DNA of 48,351 nucleotides, taken from positions 1 through 48,351 of the forward strand of contig JBKHXK010000018.1 in the NCBI GenBank assembly GCA_046566065.1, given 5' to 3'. The translations under genes and the position numbers were made by a program. Below are positions 16,080 through 24,829 of the stretch, one piece after another (the first letter of the stretch is position 1; each line of letters opens with the position of its first letter). The DNA comes from MB1-2 sp046566065. Lineage in GTDB: Bacteria; Actinomycetota; CADDZG01; WHSQ01. The notes under the pieces were generated by a model. That model saw only the letters and a program-made list of their open reading frames with translations. It had not been told where the DNA came from and did not search any database.

Positions 16080-17180
16080 CTACGGGGTCAGTCGGTAGAA
16101 ACGCAGTAGATCGTGAGGGATGTCGAGCACCTCGACGTCCGAGAATCCGGCGGCGGTCGCGTACGAGCGCAACTTCTCTGTTCGCATGACCGTGCCGGTC
16201 GCCGCCGAGGGTTGCTCGCTCATCCCCGCAGGCAGACAGCAGAGCACGCTGAACCCGTAGAAGAGCCGTTCCGCCTCGTCGCCGGGAGCGGTGAACCCGT
16301 CGGCCGTCTTCTCGTCGGCGATGAGGGCGACACCACCGGGAGCGAGGACCCGATGGATCGACGCCAGGGCCTCTACAGGTTGCGCGAGGTCGTGGATCGC
16401 TTCGATCACCACTACGAGGTCGTAACCACCTTCCAGGGAAGTCTCGGCGATATCCCTCACCTCGAAACTAAGGCGATCGGTCAGACCTCTCGCAGCCGCA
16501 TTCCTCCGAGCGATCTCTATCGAAGAGTCGTCTAGATCGAAGCCCGTTACCACAGCCGAGGGATAGGCCTCTGCGATGGCGATGCCTGCCCACCCAACGC
16601 CGCATGCGAAGTCGGCGACTTGGGCCGGCGGTTCCGCCTGAAGCCTCTCGTGCACATCCGGGATCATCGGGAGGTATTCGGTCCCGAACGAGGACAGGAG
16701 CCAGGGACGATTGAAATCCCCCTGGGCTTCGATCGCGTCCGCGCCGAACTCGCTCCAGGAGACTCCGCCGCCGGTACGGAACGCATCGAGGATCTTCGGC
16801 ATGGCCACGGCGCAGGCGACGAACGCTTTCGCCAGAGGAGCCATCGAGAAAAGCGACTCGGGTTCGGTAAGCACGAGAGCATGCGCCTCGGACAACGAGT
16901 AACGACGTAGCTCTTCGGGGGCCGAGGGGTCATCCACATCCAGGATGCCCGTAACCGCCTGCTGCTCGAGCCACTCCTGCGCGTACCGTTCATCGATGGA
17001 GCATCTGGCCGCGATCTCCGTCGGAGCGAGCGCTCCACCATCTCGAAGAGTCTTGTAGATGCCGAGTCGATCGCCTATGTAGACCGTGAGGACATCCACC
17101 GTTCCTAGAGCTGCCTCGAACAGCCGGTCGACCAAAGCCCCCGCTCGATCTTCCGCTGGGTGGGTTTCGACCACGCTCAT
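16080..17180 (-). CDS. SAM-dependent class I methyltransferase with N-terminal winged helix
   Basis: A 366-residue protein from ATG 17180 (GAGGAGG Shine-Dalgarno). The N-terminal ~100 residues form an O-methyltransferase-type dimerisation/winged-helix domain (GIYKTLRDGGALAPTEIAARC, YAQEWLEQQAVTGIL). The Rossmann core has motif I VADFACGVGWAGIAIA, the acidic VTGFDLDDSSIEIARRNA and LVVVIEAIHDLAQP, then VLAPGGVALIADEK. The catalytic target is not evident. It lies directly downstream of a SnoaL-type gene on the same strand and is probably in one operon with it. Confidence 0.85.
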   Translation of the reverse strand: MSVVETHPAEDRAGALVDRLFEAALGTVDVLTVYIGDRLGIYKTLRDGGALAPTEIAARCSIDERYAQEWLEQQAVTGILDVDDPSAPEELRRYSLSEAHALVLTEPESLFSMAPLAKAFVACAVAMPKILDAFRTGGGVSWSEFGADAIEAQGDFNRPWLLSSFGTEYLPMIPDVHERLQAEPPAQVADFACGVGWAGIAIAEAYPSAVVTGFDLDDSSIEIARRNAAARGLTDRLSFEVRDIAETSLEGGYDLVVVIEAIHDLAQPVEALASIHRVLAPGGVALIADEKTADGFTAPGDEAERLFYGFSVLCCLPAGMSEQPSAATGTVMRTEKLRSYATAAGFSDVEVLDIPHDLLRFYRLTP

Positions 17181-17203
17181 GCGATCCTCCTCACCTTGGC
17201 GTC

Positions 17204-17608
17204 TCAGCGAGCAGCCCACTTCTCCTGCAGTTCCGCCACCTCTTCGTCGGGCACTCCGACGGAGAAGTGAGCATGGACGAGCCGCCACGTCCCGCCCTCG
17301 TCGCGAAAGATGGCGGTAACGCGGCAGTCCATGCCGGACCCGTCGGGAAAGCCGAAGCGTGGCTCGTCGACGATCCAACCCAGAACACCCTCTTGCCACC
17401 CCCGCGCGCTTCTCGATCCGAGCGTCACACCCTCGGTCTCCATCCCGAACCGCATCTGCTCCCGCGAAGTCACCATCTCACCCGGCGCCGTGCCGATGAT
17501 CAGACTGGCTTCCTGCGAGACGATGTCGTCGAACTCCTCCACCTTCCCCAGAGACACTGCTTCGCAGAAGCGGAGCCAGGCGTCACGAACGGCATGAGAT
17601 TCCCGCAC
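17204..17608 (-). CDS. SnoaL/NTF2-like protein
   Basis: A 134-residue protein from GTG 17608, chosen for the GGAGG seven nt upstream. It follows the SnoaL-like plan: a helix (VRDAWLRFCEAVSLGKVEEFDDIV), then beta sheet with IIGTAPGEMV and WQEGVLGWIVDEPRFGF, and the end strand GGTWRLVHAHFSVGV. These domains appear as ketosteroid-isomerase-like enzymes or ligand binders. It precedes the methyltransferase by 23 nt and is probably cotranscribed. Confidence 0.8.
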   Translation of the reverse strand: MRESHAVRDAWLRFCEAVSLGKVEEFDDIVSQEASLIIGTAPGEMVTSREQMRFGMETEGVTLGSRSARGWQEGVLGWIVDEPRFGFPDGSGMDCRVTAIFRDEGGTWRLVHAHFSVGVPDEEVAELQEKWAAR

Positions 17609-17902
17609 GATCGACCCTCCTTCCTCGCACAGGGGAACCATCGGACTCTCTCCAGCATCTAGGCCTACTCCTTTGAAGCAGGTCAGGCAACGTGGAAAGG
17701 AGACTCTTTACGGAATGGTCATGAATGCTTAGTTAGAGAGATGTGTAGACCCCCTCGGAGCTGGATGAGTTCGAGACTCCAGCCGATTGGTCCGGTTCGC
17801 CGGACTCGTCCGCGTAAACGGGTCCTGTAGTACCTAGGCAAGCATCGTTCGGACTGCTTGTATCCCCCTACAGGCGAGGGACGAGGAACAGGACGCGAGG
17901 GA
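17609..17902. other. Intergenic region upstream of potA, with a structured leader
   Basis: No gene is visible in this ~290-nt gap. It contains three hairpins on the plus strand. One is at 17761-17782 (CTGG..GAGT / ACTCCAG). The second is a 6-bp GTCCGG-TTCG-CCGGAC stem with a UUCG-type tetraloop at 17790-17805. The third is nested: CCTGTAG (17824-17830) pairs with CTACAGG (17868-17874) and encloses CAAGC (17839-17843) pairing with GCTTG (17856-17860). The clustering suggests a regulated 5' leader for the polyamine operon. Confidence 0.45.
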
Positions 17903-18988
17903 TTGGCCCTACAGCTTGAGGGGGTGCCGACCGGAAGATCCGGTTCGGGCACCGACGTCGACGCTCGTTTGGAGGACGTCCACAAGAGCTTCGATGACAT
18001 CGTTGCCCTCGACGGCGTGACGCTCGAGGTCAAACAACGGGAGTTCTTCTCCTTGCTGGGACCTTCCGGATCCGGGAAGACGACGTGTCTCCGGCTCATC
18101 GCGGGGTTCGAGCAACCGACGAGCGGTCGCGTGCTCCTTCAGGGACGCGATGTCACAGACGTGCCACCCTTCGATCGCGACGTGAACACCGTCTTCCAGG
18201 ACTACGCGCTATTCCCCCATATGACCGTCTTGGGAAACGTCGAGTATGGGCTGAAGGTCAAAGGCGTACCGGCGAAGGAGCGGCGCGACAGAGCCCGCGA
18301 AGCACTACACATGGTGAGACTCGAAGGCTTCGAGGACCGCAAACCGAGTGCGCTGTCGGGTGGACAACGTCAGCGAGTGGCGCTGGCCCGGGCGCTGGTG
18401 AATCACCCGCGCGTCTTGCTCCTCGACGAACCCCTGGGGGCCCTCGATCTCAAGCTCCGGCAGCAGATGCAGATCGAGTTGAAGTCGATCCAGCAGCGCG
18501 CCGGTCTTGCCTTCATCTACGTGACGCACGATCAGGAAGAAGCCCTCACGATGAGCGATCGGCTGGCCGTCATGAACGAGGGTCGGATCGAGCAGGTAGG
18601 CACGCCCGCCGGCGTGTACGAGGAACCGGCCTCCGCCTTCGTTGCCGGCTTCGTCGGCGTTTCCAACCTCCTCCCCGCGGAGGTCGCCCGCCTCGTCGTC
18701 GGCATGGAGGCCACCGTCACCGTGAGACCGGAGAAGGTTCGGATGGTGGATCCGGGAACGGCGGCGGCCCCCGATGAGTGCGCCGCCGATGGCGTGGTGC
18801 GCGAGGTCGTGTATCTGGGGGCCGCGACCCGCTTCATCGTCGAGCTGGACCTGGGCCCGCGCCTCGTCGTGATGGAGCAGAACCGTGACCGCTCCTCGAT
18901 GGATGCGCTGAACGTCCAGGGACAGAAAGTCACCTTGTTGTGGAAGAAGAACCACAGCCGTCCGATCGGAGGTTCGGACGGACGCTGA
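17903..18988 (+). CDS. potA: Spermidine/putrescine ABC transporter ATP-binding protein
   Basis: An ABC ATPase of about 361 residues with Walker A GPSGSGKT, signature LSGGQRQRVALARAL, Walker B VLLLDEPLGALD and the switch His in YVTHDQEEALTMSDR. A TOBE-type C-terminal domain (VTVRPEKVRMV) follows, the PotA/FbpC layout. The start is uncertain: TTG 17903 and GTG 17924 are both possible, and an earlier TTG at 17858 falls inside the nested leader hairpin. First gene of the potA-D-B-C-like operon. Confidence 0.88.
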   Translation: MALQLEGVPTGRSGSGTDVDARLEDVHKSFDDIVALDGVTLEVKQREFFSLLGPSGSGKTTCLRLIAGFEQPTSGRVLLQGRDVTDVPPFDRDVNTVFQDYALFPHMTVLGNVEYGLKVKGVPAKERRDRAREALHMVRLEGFEDRKPSALSGGQRQRVALARALVNHPRVLLLDEPLGALDLKLRQQMQIELKSIQQRAGLAFIYVTHDQEEALTMSDRLAVMNEGRIEQVGTPAGVYEEPASAFVAGFVGVSNLLPAEVARLVVGMEATVTVRPEKVRMVDPGTAAAPDECAADGVVREVVYLGAATRFIVELDLGPRLVVMEQNRDRSSMDALNVQGQKVTLLWKKNHSRPIGGSDGR

Positions 18989-19016
18989 TAGGGGCGGGAG
19001 CCCGGAGAGGAGGACC

Positions 19017-20210
19017 ATGAGACGTCTGCTGGCCGTCTTGACGTGCCTGGCGCTGCTCGGCGCGGCATGTGGTGACGACGGAGACAGCGGCGGCGGCACC
19101 AACAGAACCGCAGAGGGCGGGCCTCTGCAATCCATCGGTGAGGGCGAGGGGCAGGTCAACATCATCGCCTGGGCCGGTTACATCGAGCGAGGCGAGACCG
19201 ATCCAGCTTTCGACTGGGTCACCAGCTTCGAAGAGGAAACCGGCTGCAAGGTCAACGTCAAGACTGCCGGTACGTCGGACGAGATGGTGGCCCTGATGCA
19301 GGAGGGCTCCGAGTTCGACCTCGTCACCGCGTCCGGAGACGCGAGCTTGAGGTTGGTGCAAGGTGGAACCGTTCAGGAGATAAACGTCGACCTGCTCGAA
19401 TCGTGGGACACGGTCGACGATCGGCTGAAGGACGCTCCCTGGCACACGGTCGATGGGAAGCATTACGGCGTCCCCTACGAGTGGGGCTCGAACGTGCTCA
19501 TGTACAACACCGAAGCGTTCGGTGGGAAGGCCCCCGAGTCGTGGTCGGTCGTGTTCGAAGAGCAGATGCTGCCGGATGGCAAGTCCAACAAGGGCCGGGT
19601 CCAGGCCTACGACGGCGCGATCTACATCGCCGACGCAGCGTTATATCTGATGGAGCACCAACCGGACCTCGGGATCACCGATCCTTACGAGCTCAATCGA
19701 GAGCAGTTCGAGGCGGCCCTGAACCTGCTTCGGAAGCAGCGCGAACTGGTCGGCCGCTACTGGCACGACGCCTTCATCCAGATCGATGACTTCACGAACG
19801 AGGGCGTTGCGGCCTCGAGCTCGTGGCCGTTCCAGGTCAACCTGCTGAAGGCCGACAAGCAGCCGATCGATTCCGTGGTGCCGATGGAAGGCGCGACCGG
19901 ATGGGCTGATTCGACGATGATGCACACGAACGCGCCGAACCCGAACTGTGCCTACATGTGGCTCGAGCACTCACTCGACCCGAAGGTGCAGGGAGACCTC
20001 GCGGCGTGGTTCGGCTCTGTGCCGTCGGTGCCCGCCGCCTGCGAGGCCAGCGAGCTGCTCGGCCCCGATGGCTGCACAACCAACGGGATGGACAATTTCG
20101 ACCGGATCCACTTCTGGAAGACCCCGCAGTCCGACTGCGAGTCGCAGGACGAGTGCGTGCCGTATCACGAATGGGTCACGAACTACGTGGCCGTGATCGG
20201 CGGGAGGTAG
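19017..20210 (+). CDS. potD: Extracellular polyamine-binding lipoprotein
   Basis: A 397-residue solute-binding protein. The signal peptide MRRLLAVLTCLALLGAAC ends in lipobox LGAAC, so Cys18 would be lipid-anchored. The mature protein matches PotD/PotF-type periplasmic proteins: INIIAWAGYI near the start, GVPYEWGSNVLMYNTEAF and GWADSTMMHTNAPN. The many Cys residues near the C-terminus (CEASELLGPDGC and CESQDEC) could form disulfides. It sits between the ATPase and the permeases, with a 50-nt hairpin gap after it. Polyamine is inferred from family; other cationic ligands are possible. Confidence 0.87.
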   Translation: MRRLLAVLTCLALLGAACGDDGDSGGGTNRTAEGGPLQSIGEGEGQVNIIAWAGYIERGETDPAFDWVTSFEEETGCKVNVKTAGTSDEMVALMQEGSEFDLVTASGDASLRLVQGGTVQEINVDLLESWDTVDDRLKDAPWHTVDGKHYGVPYEWGSNVLMYNTEAFGGKAPESWSVVFEEQMLPDGKSNKGRVQAYDGAIYIADAALYLMEHQPDLGITDPYELNREQFEAALNLLRKQRELVGRYWHDAFIQIDDFTNEGVAASSSWPFQVNLLKADKQPIDSVVPMEGATGWADSTMMHTNAPNPNCAYMWLEHSLDPKVQGDLAAWFGSVPSVPAACEASELLGPDGCTTNGMDNFDRIHFWKTPQSDCESQDECVPYHEWVTNYVAVIGGR

Positions 20211-20217
20211 GAGGCAG

Positions 20218-20246
20218 GGCGCCGGGAGGGAACCCCTCCCGGCGCC
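20218..20246 (+). terminator. Intercistronic hairpin between potD and potB
   Basis: GGCGCCGGGAGGG and CCCTCCCGGCGCC are exact 13-bp arms around a 3-nt loop, between the binding protein and the first permease. No U tract follows. Such hairpins commonly act as partial terminators or mRNA stabilisers, keeping binding-protein levels above permease levels. Confidence 0.65.
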
Positions 20247-20260
20247 ACTTCCCAACCAGC

Positions 20261-21190
20261 ATGGATGTAGACATCAGACACGGCGGCTTCCGCCGCATCT
20301 CGGCGTTCCTCTATAGGCACCCTTGGGCCCGGGTGCTGCTATTGCTCGCGCCGGGTCTGATCTGGTTCGTCGGTATCTACATCGGGTCGCTGGCCACGCT
20401 GCTGATCCACAGCTTCTATCGACTCGAAGAGTTCACAGGGCTCATCGTCGAGGAATTCTCGCTACAGACATACAAGACCCTGTTAAGCGCTGCGAACATC
20501 GACATCATCGTTCGCACGGTGGCCATGGCCGCCGCGGTAACGATCGCCAGCGCGATCCTGGCCTTCCCCATCGCCTACTTCATGGCCCGATTCGCGAGCC
20601 CACGTTGGAAGCCGTGGCTGTACGTGGGCGTGCTCCTGCCTCTCTGGTCGAGTTACCTCGTCCGCGTCTATTCGATGAAGCTGATCCTCGCAAGGGACGG
20701 CGTGCTCTTCTGGTTCCTCGAGAAGGTGCGGCTGGACGGCCTGCTCACCTCGACGTTGGAGTTGCCGGGCATCGGAGGCCCGTCCTTGTCCCAGAGCTAC
20801 CTGGGCATGTTCATCGTGTTCGTCTATATCTGGCTGCCGTACATGATCCTTCCGCTGGAAGCTGCGTTGGAGCGCGTGCCGGACTCGCTGGTCGAAGCCT
20901 CCGGAGACCTCGGCGCGCACCCTCGACGCACCTTCCGAAGCGTGATCCTGCCTCTGGCGATGCCGGGTCTCATCGCGGGATCGATATTCACGTTCTCACT
21001 GACGCTCGGAGATTTCATCATCCCCACGATCATCGGGGACTCGAGTTTCTTCATAGGGGCCGCGGTGTACGTGCATCAAGGCACGGCCGGGAACATCCCG
21101 CTTGCGGCGGCCTTCGCCGCCGTGCCGATGGTGATCATGGGCGTCTACCTGTGGATAGCGCGCCGCGCAGGCGCGTTCGAGGCGCTGTAG
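20261..21190 (+). CDS. potB: Polyamine ABC transporter permease, PotB-like
   Basis: A 309-residue, six-helix permease from ATG 20261. It carries a classic EAA-type loop, LVEASGDLGAHPRRTFRSVILPLAMPG, which contacts the ATPase. Helices include VLLLLAPGLIWFVGIYIGSL and SYLGMFIVFVYIWLPYMILP. No Shine-Dalgarno is clear. The stop TAG is followed directly by the TTG of the second permease. Confidence 0.88.
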   Translation: MDVDIRHGGFRRISAFLYRHPWARVLLLLAPGLIWFVGIYIGSLATLLIHSFYRLEEFTGLIVEEFSLQTYKTLLSAANIDIIVRTVAMAAAVTIASAILAFPIAYFMARFASPRWKPWLYVGVLLPLWSSYLVRVYSMKLILARDGVLFWFLEKVRLDGLLTSTLELPGIGGPSLSQSYLGMFIVFVYIWLPYMILPLEAALERVPDSLVEASGDLGAHPRRTFRSVILPLAMPGLIAGSIFTFSLTLGDFIIPTIIGDSSFFIGAAVYVHQGTAGNIPLAAAFAAVPMVIMGVYLWIARRAGAFEAL

Positions 21191-21985
21191 TTGGCGACGC
21201 GTCGTAAGGCCCCGGGACTCAAGCTGGCTACGGGGGCCGTGCTGCTATTCCTGCACTTCCCCATCCTGATCATCGTTCTCTACGCGTTCACCACGCAGCA
21301 GTCCTCGTTCAGGTTCCCGCCCCCGAGCCTGACGCTGCAATGGTTCGAGGTAGCCGGTCGCAATCCCGCGATCTGGGACTCCCTCAGACTGTCGTTGCAG
21401 GTGGCGACGATCTCGATGTTGATCGCGCTGTTCTTAGGGACGCTGCTGGCAGCGGCGGTACACCGCACGCGGTTCTTCGGCCGAGAGGCGGTGAGCTTCT
21501 TGGTGATCCTGCCCATCGCTCTGCCGGGCATCGTGACCGGGATCGCACTGCGTTCGGCGATCTCCTTGAGCGACATCGGGTTCTCGATGTGGACGATCAT
21601 CATCGGGCACGCGACGTTCTGCGTGGTGATCGTCTACAACAACGTGCTCGCTCGATACCGTCGCCTGCCGAACTCGCTCGTCGAGGCATCTGCCGACCTG
21701 GGCGCCAGCGGGTGGCAGACCTTGCGGTTCGTCATGCTGCCTCAGATGGGCACCGCACTGCTGGCCGGAGGGATGCTCGCGTTCGCGTTGAGCTTCGACG
21801 AGATCATCGTCACGACCTTCACCGCGGGCCAGCAAGAGACCTTGCCCATCTGGATCTTCTCGAGCTTGGTCCGCCCCCGCGCTAGACCGGTGACGAACGT
21901 GGTTGCGATGCTGGTGATCGTCGTGACGTTCGTACCGATACTGCTGGCGCAGCGCCTGACGAGAGACCCAGCAACCAAAGCCTGA
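21191..21985 (+). CDS. potC: Polyamine ABC transporter permease, PotC-like
   Basis: A 264-residue permease starting at TTG 21191 with no gap after potB. It has the EAA loop LVEASADLGASGWQTLRFVMLPQMG and six hydrophobic segments, and ends MLVIVVTFVPILLAQRL. It forms the heterodimeric membrane channel with PotB. Last gene of the operon. The perfect TGTGGGC/GCCCACA hairpin downstream (22010-22028) is a candidate transcript end. Confidence 0.88.
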   Translation: MATRRKAPGLKLATGAVLLFLHFPILIIVLYAFTTQQSSFRFPPPSLTLQWFEVAGRNPAIWDSLRLSLQVATISMLIALFLGTLLAAAVHRTRFFGREAVSFLVILPIALPGIVTGIALRSAISLSDIGFSMWTIIIGHATFCVVIVYNNVLARYRRLPNSLVEASADLGASGWQTLRFVMLPQMGTALLAGGMLAFALSFDEIIVTTFTAGQQETLPIWIFSSLVRPRARPVTNVVAMLVIVVTFVPILLAQRLTRDPATKA

Positions 21986-22009
21986 CCCGGTCCCCGCGGA
22001 AGGCAGCCT

Positions 22010-22028
22010 TGTGGGCAACGAGCCCACA
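22010..22028 (+). terminator. Short hairpin after potC
   Basis: TGTGGGC and GCCCACA are exact 7-bp arms with a 5-nt loop, 25 nt after the potC stop. There is no U tract, so it is a weak terminator candidate. Confidence 0.4.
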
Positions 22029-22063
22029 CCGGACCGCGCTCCGAGATCCCGTGTGGGCAGCGC

Positions 22064-22091
22064 TTGACCAGGTAAAAAGCGGGCATATAGG
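22064..22091 (+). promoter_or_regulatory. Promoter for the phoD-like gene
   Basis: TTGACC (22064-22069) and TATAGG (22086-22091) are 16 nt apart, a good sigma-70-type match in a high-GC background. The start codon of the phosphatase is about 48 nt downstream. I did not identify a PHO box. Confidence 0.6.
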
Positions 22092-22139
22092 CGGAGAGAA
22101 GCGACCGACCCGTGAGCCTTGTCGCGAGGGAGGGAGACA

Positions 22140-23714
22140 TTGCAGCAAGCTCATCCAACCCCGATCAGCCGAAGGGGTTTCCTCGAACTCGGCGTCAAAG
22201 GGGCTGCGGTCGTGGTCGCTACGAGCCTGCCTAGGGGTCTGCCCCTCGGGCAGGGCTCTTCCGGAGATCCGTTCACGCTCGGTGTCGCCTCGGGAGACCC
22301 CCTTCCCCACGGAGTCGTGCTGTGGACCCGCCTCGCTCCGGATCCAGTCGCCCCCGACGGCCGCGGTGGGATGCCCGACCAGGGCGTCGGGGTGGAATGG
22401 CAGGTCTCGAGCGACGAGAACTTCAAGAAGATCGTCCGGACCGGCGCAGAGCGGGCAGAACCCAAGCTCGCGCATTCGGTTCATGTGGAGGTGGAAGGGC
22501 TCGAGGCCGGTCGCGAGTACTTCTATCGCTTCAGATCGGGGTCGAAGATAAGCCCGGTCGGCAGGACCAAGACGGCGCCACGAGCCGGAACGCGAACGGA
22601 AAGGATGTCTTTCGCCTTCGCCTCCTGCCAGCTGTACGAGTCGGGCTACTACTCCGCTTACAGAGACATGGTCCAGAAGGACCTCGACCTGGTTGTGCAC
22701 CTGGGCGACTACATCTACGCGGAGACTTATCTCGGCCCCGCTGCACCCCGGCCGCACGACGGGCCCGAAGCCAAGCGGTTGCACGAGTACCGCAATCGTT
22801 ACGCGCTGTACAAGACCGATGTCGACCTGCAGGCCGCCCATGCCATGTTTCCCTGGATCGTCACCTTCGATGACCACGAGGTCGAGAACGACTGGGCGGA
22901 TGACAACCCGGAGAACGATGTCTCGCGCGACCGGTTCCTGCGACGTCGCGCCGCCGCATTGAAAGCCTTTTACGAGCACATGCCGGTGCGGAAGTCGTCG
23001 CTGCCGCACGGCCCGGACATGGCTATGTATCGGAGGGTTGCATTCGGGGACCTCGCTCGTTTCGAGGTTCTCGACACCAGGCAGTACCGCTCCGACCAAC
23101 CCTGTGGCGACCCTCCACCCGGAAGCGTCGGAAGCCCCGACTGCGAGAAACGAGGCGACCCCGACCTCACCATGACCGGGCCGGCCCAGGAACGTTGGTT
23201 GCTGGAAGGACTGTCTCGATCAGAGGCGCGATGGAACGTGCTCGCGAATCAGGTGATGGTGGCGGAATTCGACTACGACTCGGGACCCGGCCGGGCCTTC
23301 AACATGGATCAGTGGGACGGGTACCCGAAGGCACGCAGACGCATCCTGGGCTTCCTCAAGGAGCGGCAACCCTCGAACCCCATCGTCATCACCGGCGATT
23401 GGCACACGAGTTGGGTCAACGACCTCAAGGAAGATTTCCGCGACCCCGACTCCAAGATCGTCGCAACCGAATTCCTCGGGCCGTCGATCACAACCCCCAG
23501 CCTGTGGAGTGCCGAGGTCACGAGCGCCTTGCCCGAGAACCCCCACGTCAGGTTCTTCGACGGCAACTTCCACGGCTACGTTCACTGTTCCGTCACCCGA
23601 GACCTCTGGCGGAGCGACTATCGCGCGGTCACCGCCTCTTCGCCCGATGAATCTGCCGTGACGCTTACGTCTTGGGTCGTGGAGAACGGCAAGCCTGGAG
23701 CAGCGCCGGCGTAA
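22140..23714 (+). CDS. phoD: PhoD-type alkaline phosphatase, Tat-exported
   Basis: A 524-residue phosphoesterase from TTG 22140, chosen because GGAGGGAG precedes it. A twin-arginine signal SRRGFLELG with the hydrophobic stretch GAAVVVATSL marks export folded with its metals. The N-terminal PhoD domain (FTLGVASGDPLPHGVVLWTRL) is followed by the metallophosphatase core: FAFASCQ, DLDLVVHLGDYIY, the TFDDHEVENDW motif, NQVMV and VITGDWHTSW. These match the Fe/Ca-dependent PhoD family. It hydrolyses phosphodiesters or monoesters outside the membrane. Confidence 0.92.
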   Translation: MQQAHPTPISRRGFLELGVKGAAVVVATSLPRGLPLGQGSSGDPFTLGVASGDPLPHGVVLWTRLAPDPVAPDGRGGMPDQGVGVEWQVSSDENFKKIVRTGAERAEPKLAHSVHVEVEGLEAGREYFYRFRSGSKISPVGRTKTAPRAGTRTERMSFAFASCQLYESGYYSAYRDMVQKDLDLVVHLGDYIYAETYLGPAAPRPHDGPEAKRLHEYRNRYALYKTDVDLQAAHAMFPWIVTFDDHEVENDWADDNPENDVSRDRFLRRRAAALKAFYEHMPVRKSSLPHGPDMAMYRRVAFGDLARFEVLDTRQYRSDQPCGDPPPGSVGSPDCEKRGDPDLTMTGPAQERWLLEGLSRSEARWNVLANQVMVAEFDYDSGPGRAFNMDQWDGYPKARRRILGFLKERQPSNPIVITGDWHTSWVNDLKEDFRDPDSKIVATEFLGPSITTPSLWSAEVTSALPENPHVRFFDGNFHGYVHCSVTRDLWRSDYRAVTASSPDESAVTLTSWVVENGKPGAAPA

Positions 23715-23756
23715 GAGCACAGCCAACCATCAGGCCGGAACAGGACACACGCCAAG

Positions 23757-23830
23757 TGGGGGCGGCAGGGCTCGAACCTGCGACCAACGGATTATGAGTC
23801 CGCCGCTCTGACCAACTGAGCTACGCCCCC
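23757..23830 (-). tRNA. tRNA-Met (CAU)
   Basis: Read leftward this is a full cloverleaf. The acceptor arm is GGGGGCG paired with CGCCCCC, the D arm contains AGCTCAGTTGGTCAGAGC, and the anticodon loop CTCATAA gives anticodon CAU. The T arm contains GGTTCGAACC and the discriminator is A. CCA is not encoded. The acceptor lacks initiator features, since its first pair is matched. Elongator Met is most likely; a lysidine-modified Ile2 tRNA is the alternative. Confidence 0.92.
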
Positions 23831-23927
23831 GTGTCTGCAACAGAGTGTCCCCACCCTACGACCGGCAGCCAGAAGATCCAGTCTTGGACGACCAGGGAGC
23901 GTGCCGTTGGAGGCGAGAAGCGTGACC

Positions 23928-24326
23928 TCACGGTCTCGTATCTTGAAGCCCATCCAAAGCGCGTCTGATCCGGGCAGCCGCCTCCTCGGCGATCGGCCCC
24001 AGACCTTCGTTCTGCGGCACGGAGACCATCACCTGTGGGTCGAGGGCTTGGACCAGCGTCTTCCCACCTCGTTCTGTCACAACCACGTTGCAAGGCAGCA
24101 GCAGCCCGATCTCTCGCTCAACATCGAGCGCCTTGCTGGCGAGTTGTGGGTTACAGGTTCCGAGGATCACATAGGGCTCGATGTCGCGGTCGATCTTCTC
24201 TTTGAGGGTCGCGCGCACATCGATCTCGGTCAGGGTCCCGAAACCCTGGGCCTTGAACGCTTCTTTGACCTTCGGTACCGCCTCCTCATAGGTCAGCGGG
24301 ATCTCGATCGTCTGACCGTAGTTCAT
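23928..24326 (-). CDS. DUF302 protein
   Basis: A 132-residue protein. I use the second ATG (24326), 7 nt after GGAGGA. The sequence fits DUF302: YEEAVPKVKEAFKAQGFGTLTEIDVRATLKEKI, then YVILGTCNPQLASKALDVEREIGLLLPCNVVVTE. Two Cys are conserved-looking (GTCNP and LPCNV). DUF302 proteins are often next to rhodaneses, CsoR-type regulators and sulfur or metal genes, as here. Biochemical role unknown. It lies downstream of the CstR gene on the same strand. Confidence 0.88.
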   Translation of the reverse strand: MNYGQTIEIPLTYEEAVPKVKEAFKAQGFGTLTEIDVRATLKEKIDRDIEPYVILGTCNPQLASKALDVEREIGLLLPCNVVVTERGGKTLVQALDPQVMVSVPQNEGLGPIAEEAAARIRRALDGLQDTRP

Positions 24327-24417
24327 CGCCATTCCTCCTCCGTCTCGTATCGAGCGCGGTTCCAAGCGCCCATGCCACCGATCTCACGTTTATGGCGTCG
24401 TTGTCGCCCCCAACGAC

Positions 24418-24687
24418 TCAGGCGAGCTTCAAGAAGAGGCGCTCGAACGCCTCCTCGTCGTACGTACTAGAGGCCCCACCCTGTCGCTCCACGATGCACT
24501 GCCGAAGTCCACTCGCAAGGAGGCGGAACCCGGCGCGATCGAGAGCCTTAGAGGCGGCCGACATCTGGGTCACCACGTCTGCACACTCCCGGCCGGACTG
24601 GATCATGCGGATGATGCCGCCGATCTGACCCTCGACCTTCCGAAGGCGCTCAACGACGTCGTCCAGCACCTTGGCATCAAGTTCCAT
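24418..24687 (-). CDS. cstR: CstR-like persulfide-sensing repressor (CsoR family)
   Basis: An 89-residue all-helical repressor of the CsoR/DUF156 family (LRKVEGQIGGIIRMIQSGREC). Cys35 and Cys64 match the two reactive Cys of the family. The His four residues before the second Cys, which makes copper-sensing CsoR a metal site, is Gly60 here. That favours the CstR type, where the two Cys form di- to tetrasulfide links with sulfane sulfur. The divergent rhodanese cluster supports this. It would bind the palindrome at 24741-24771. Confidence 0.85.
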   Translation of the reverse strand: MELDAKVLDDVVERLRKVEGQIGGIIRMIQSGRECADVVTQMSAASKALDRAGFRLLASGLRQCIVERQGGASSTYDEEAFERLFLKLA

Positions 24688-24740
24688 GGATCGCTCCTTT
24701 CGAGGCGCTACTACTGCGTCAACCCAGATCAGGAGGCAGG

Positions 24741-24771
24741 TATTCCTACCCTACCCCCCAGGGTAGGAATA
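24741..24771. promoter_or_regulatory. CstR operator
   Basis: TATTCCTACCCT and AGGGTAGGAATA are exact 12-bp arms around a C-rich 7-nt spacer. CsoR/CstR operators are GC-tract pseudopalindromes of this kind. It lies between the leftward repressor (starting 24687) and the rightward rhodanese gene (24830), so it probably controls both. Confidence 0.85.
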
Positions 24772-24829
24772 GGACCAGCCCCAGCGGTGTTCCACATCCA
24801 GAAGGCATGTCCTCGGCACAAGGAGACAG

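Noticed and set aside
23757..23830. Initiator tRNA-fMet
   Set aside because: The first acceptor pair is G-C and the anticodon stem lacks the run of three G-C pairs typical of initiators (it reads GCGGA/TCCGT).
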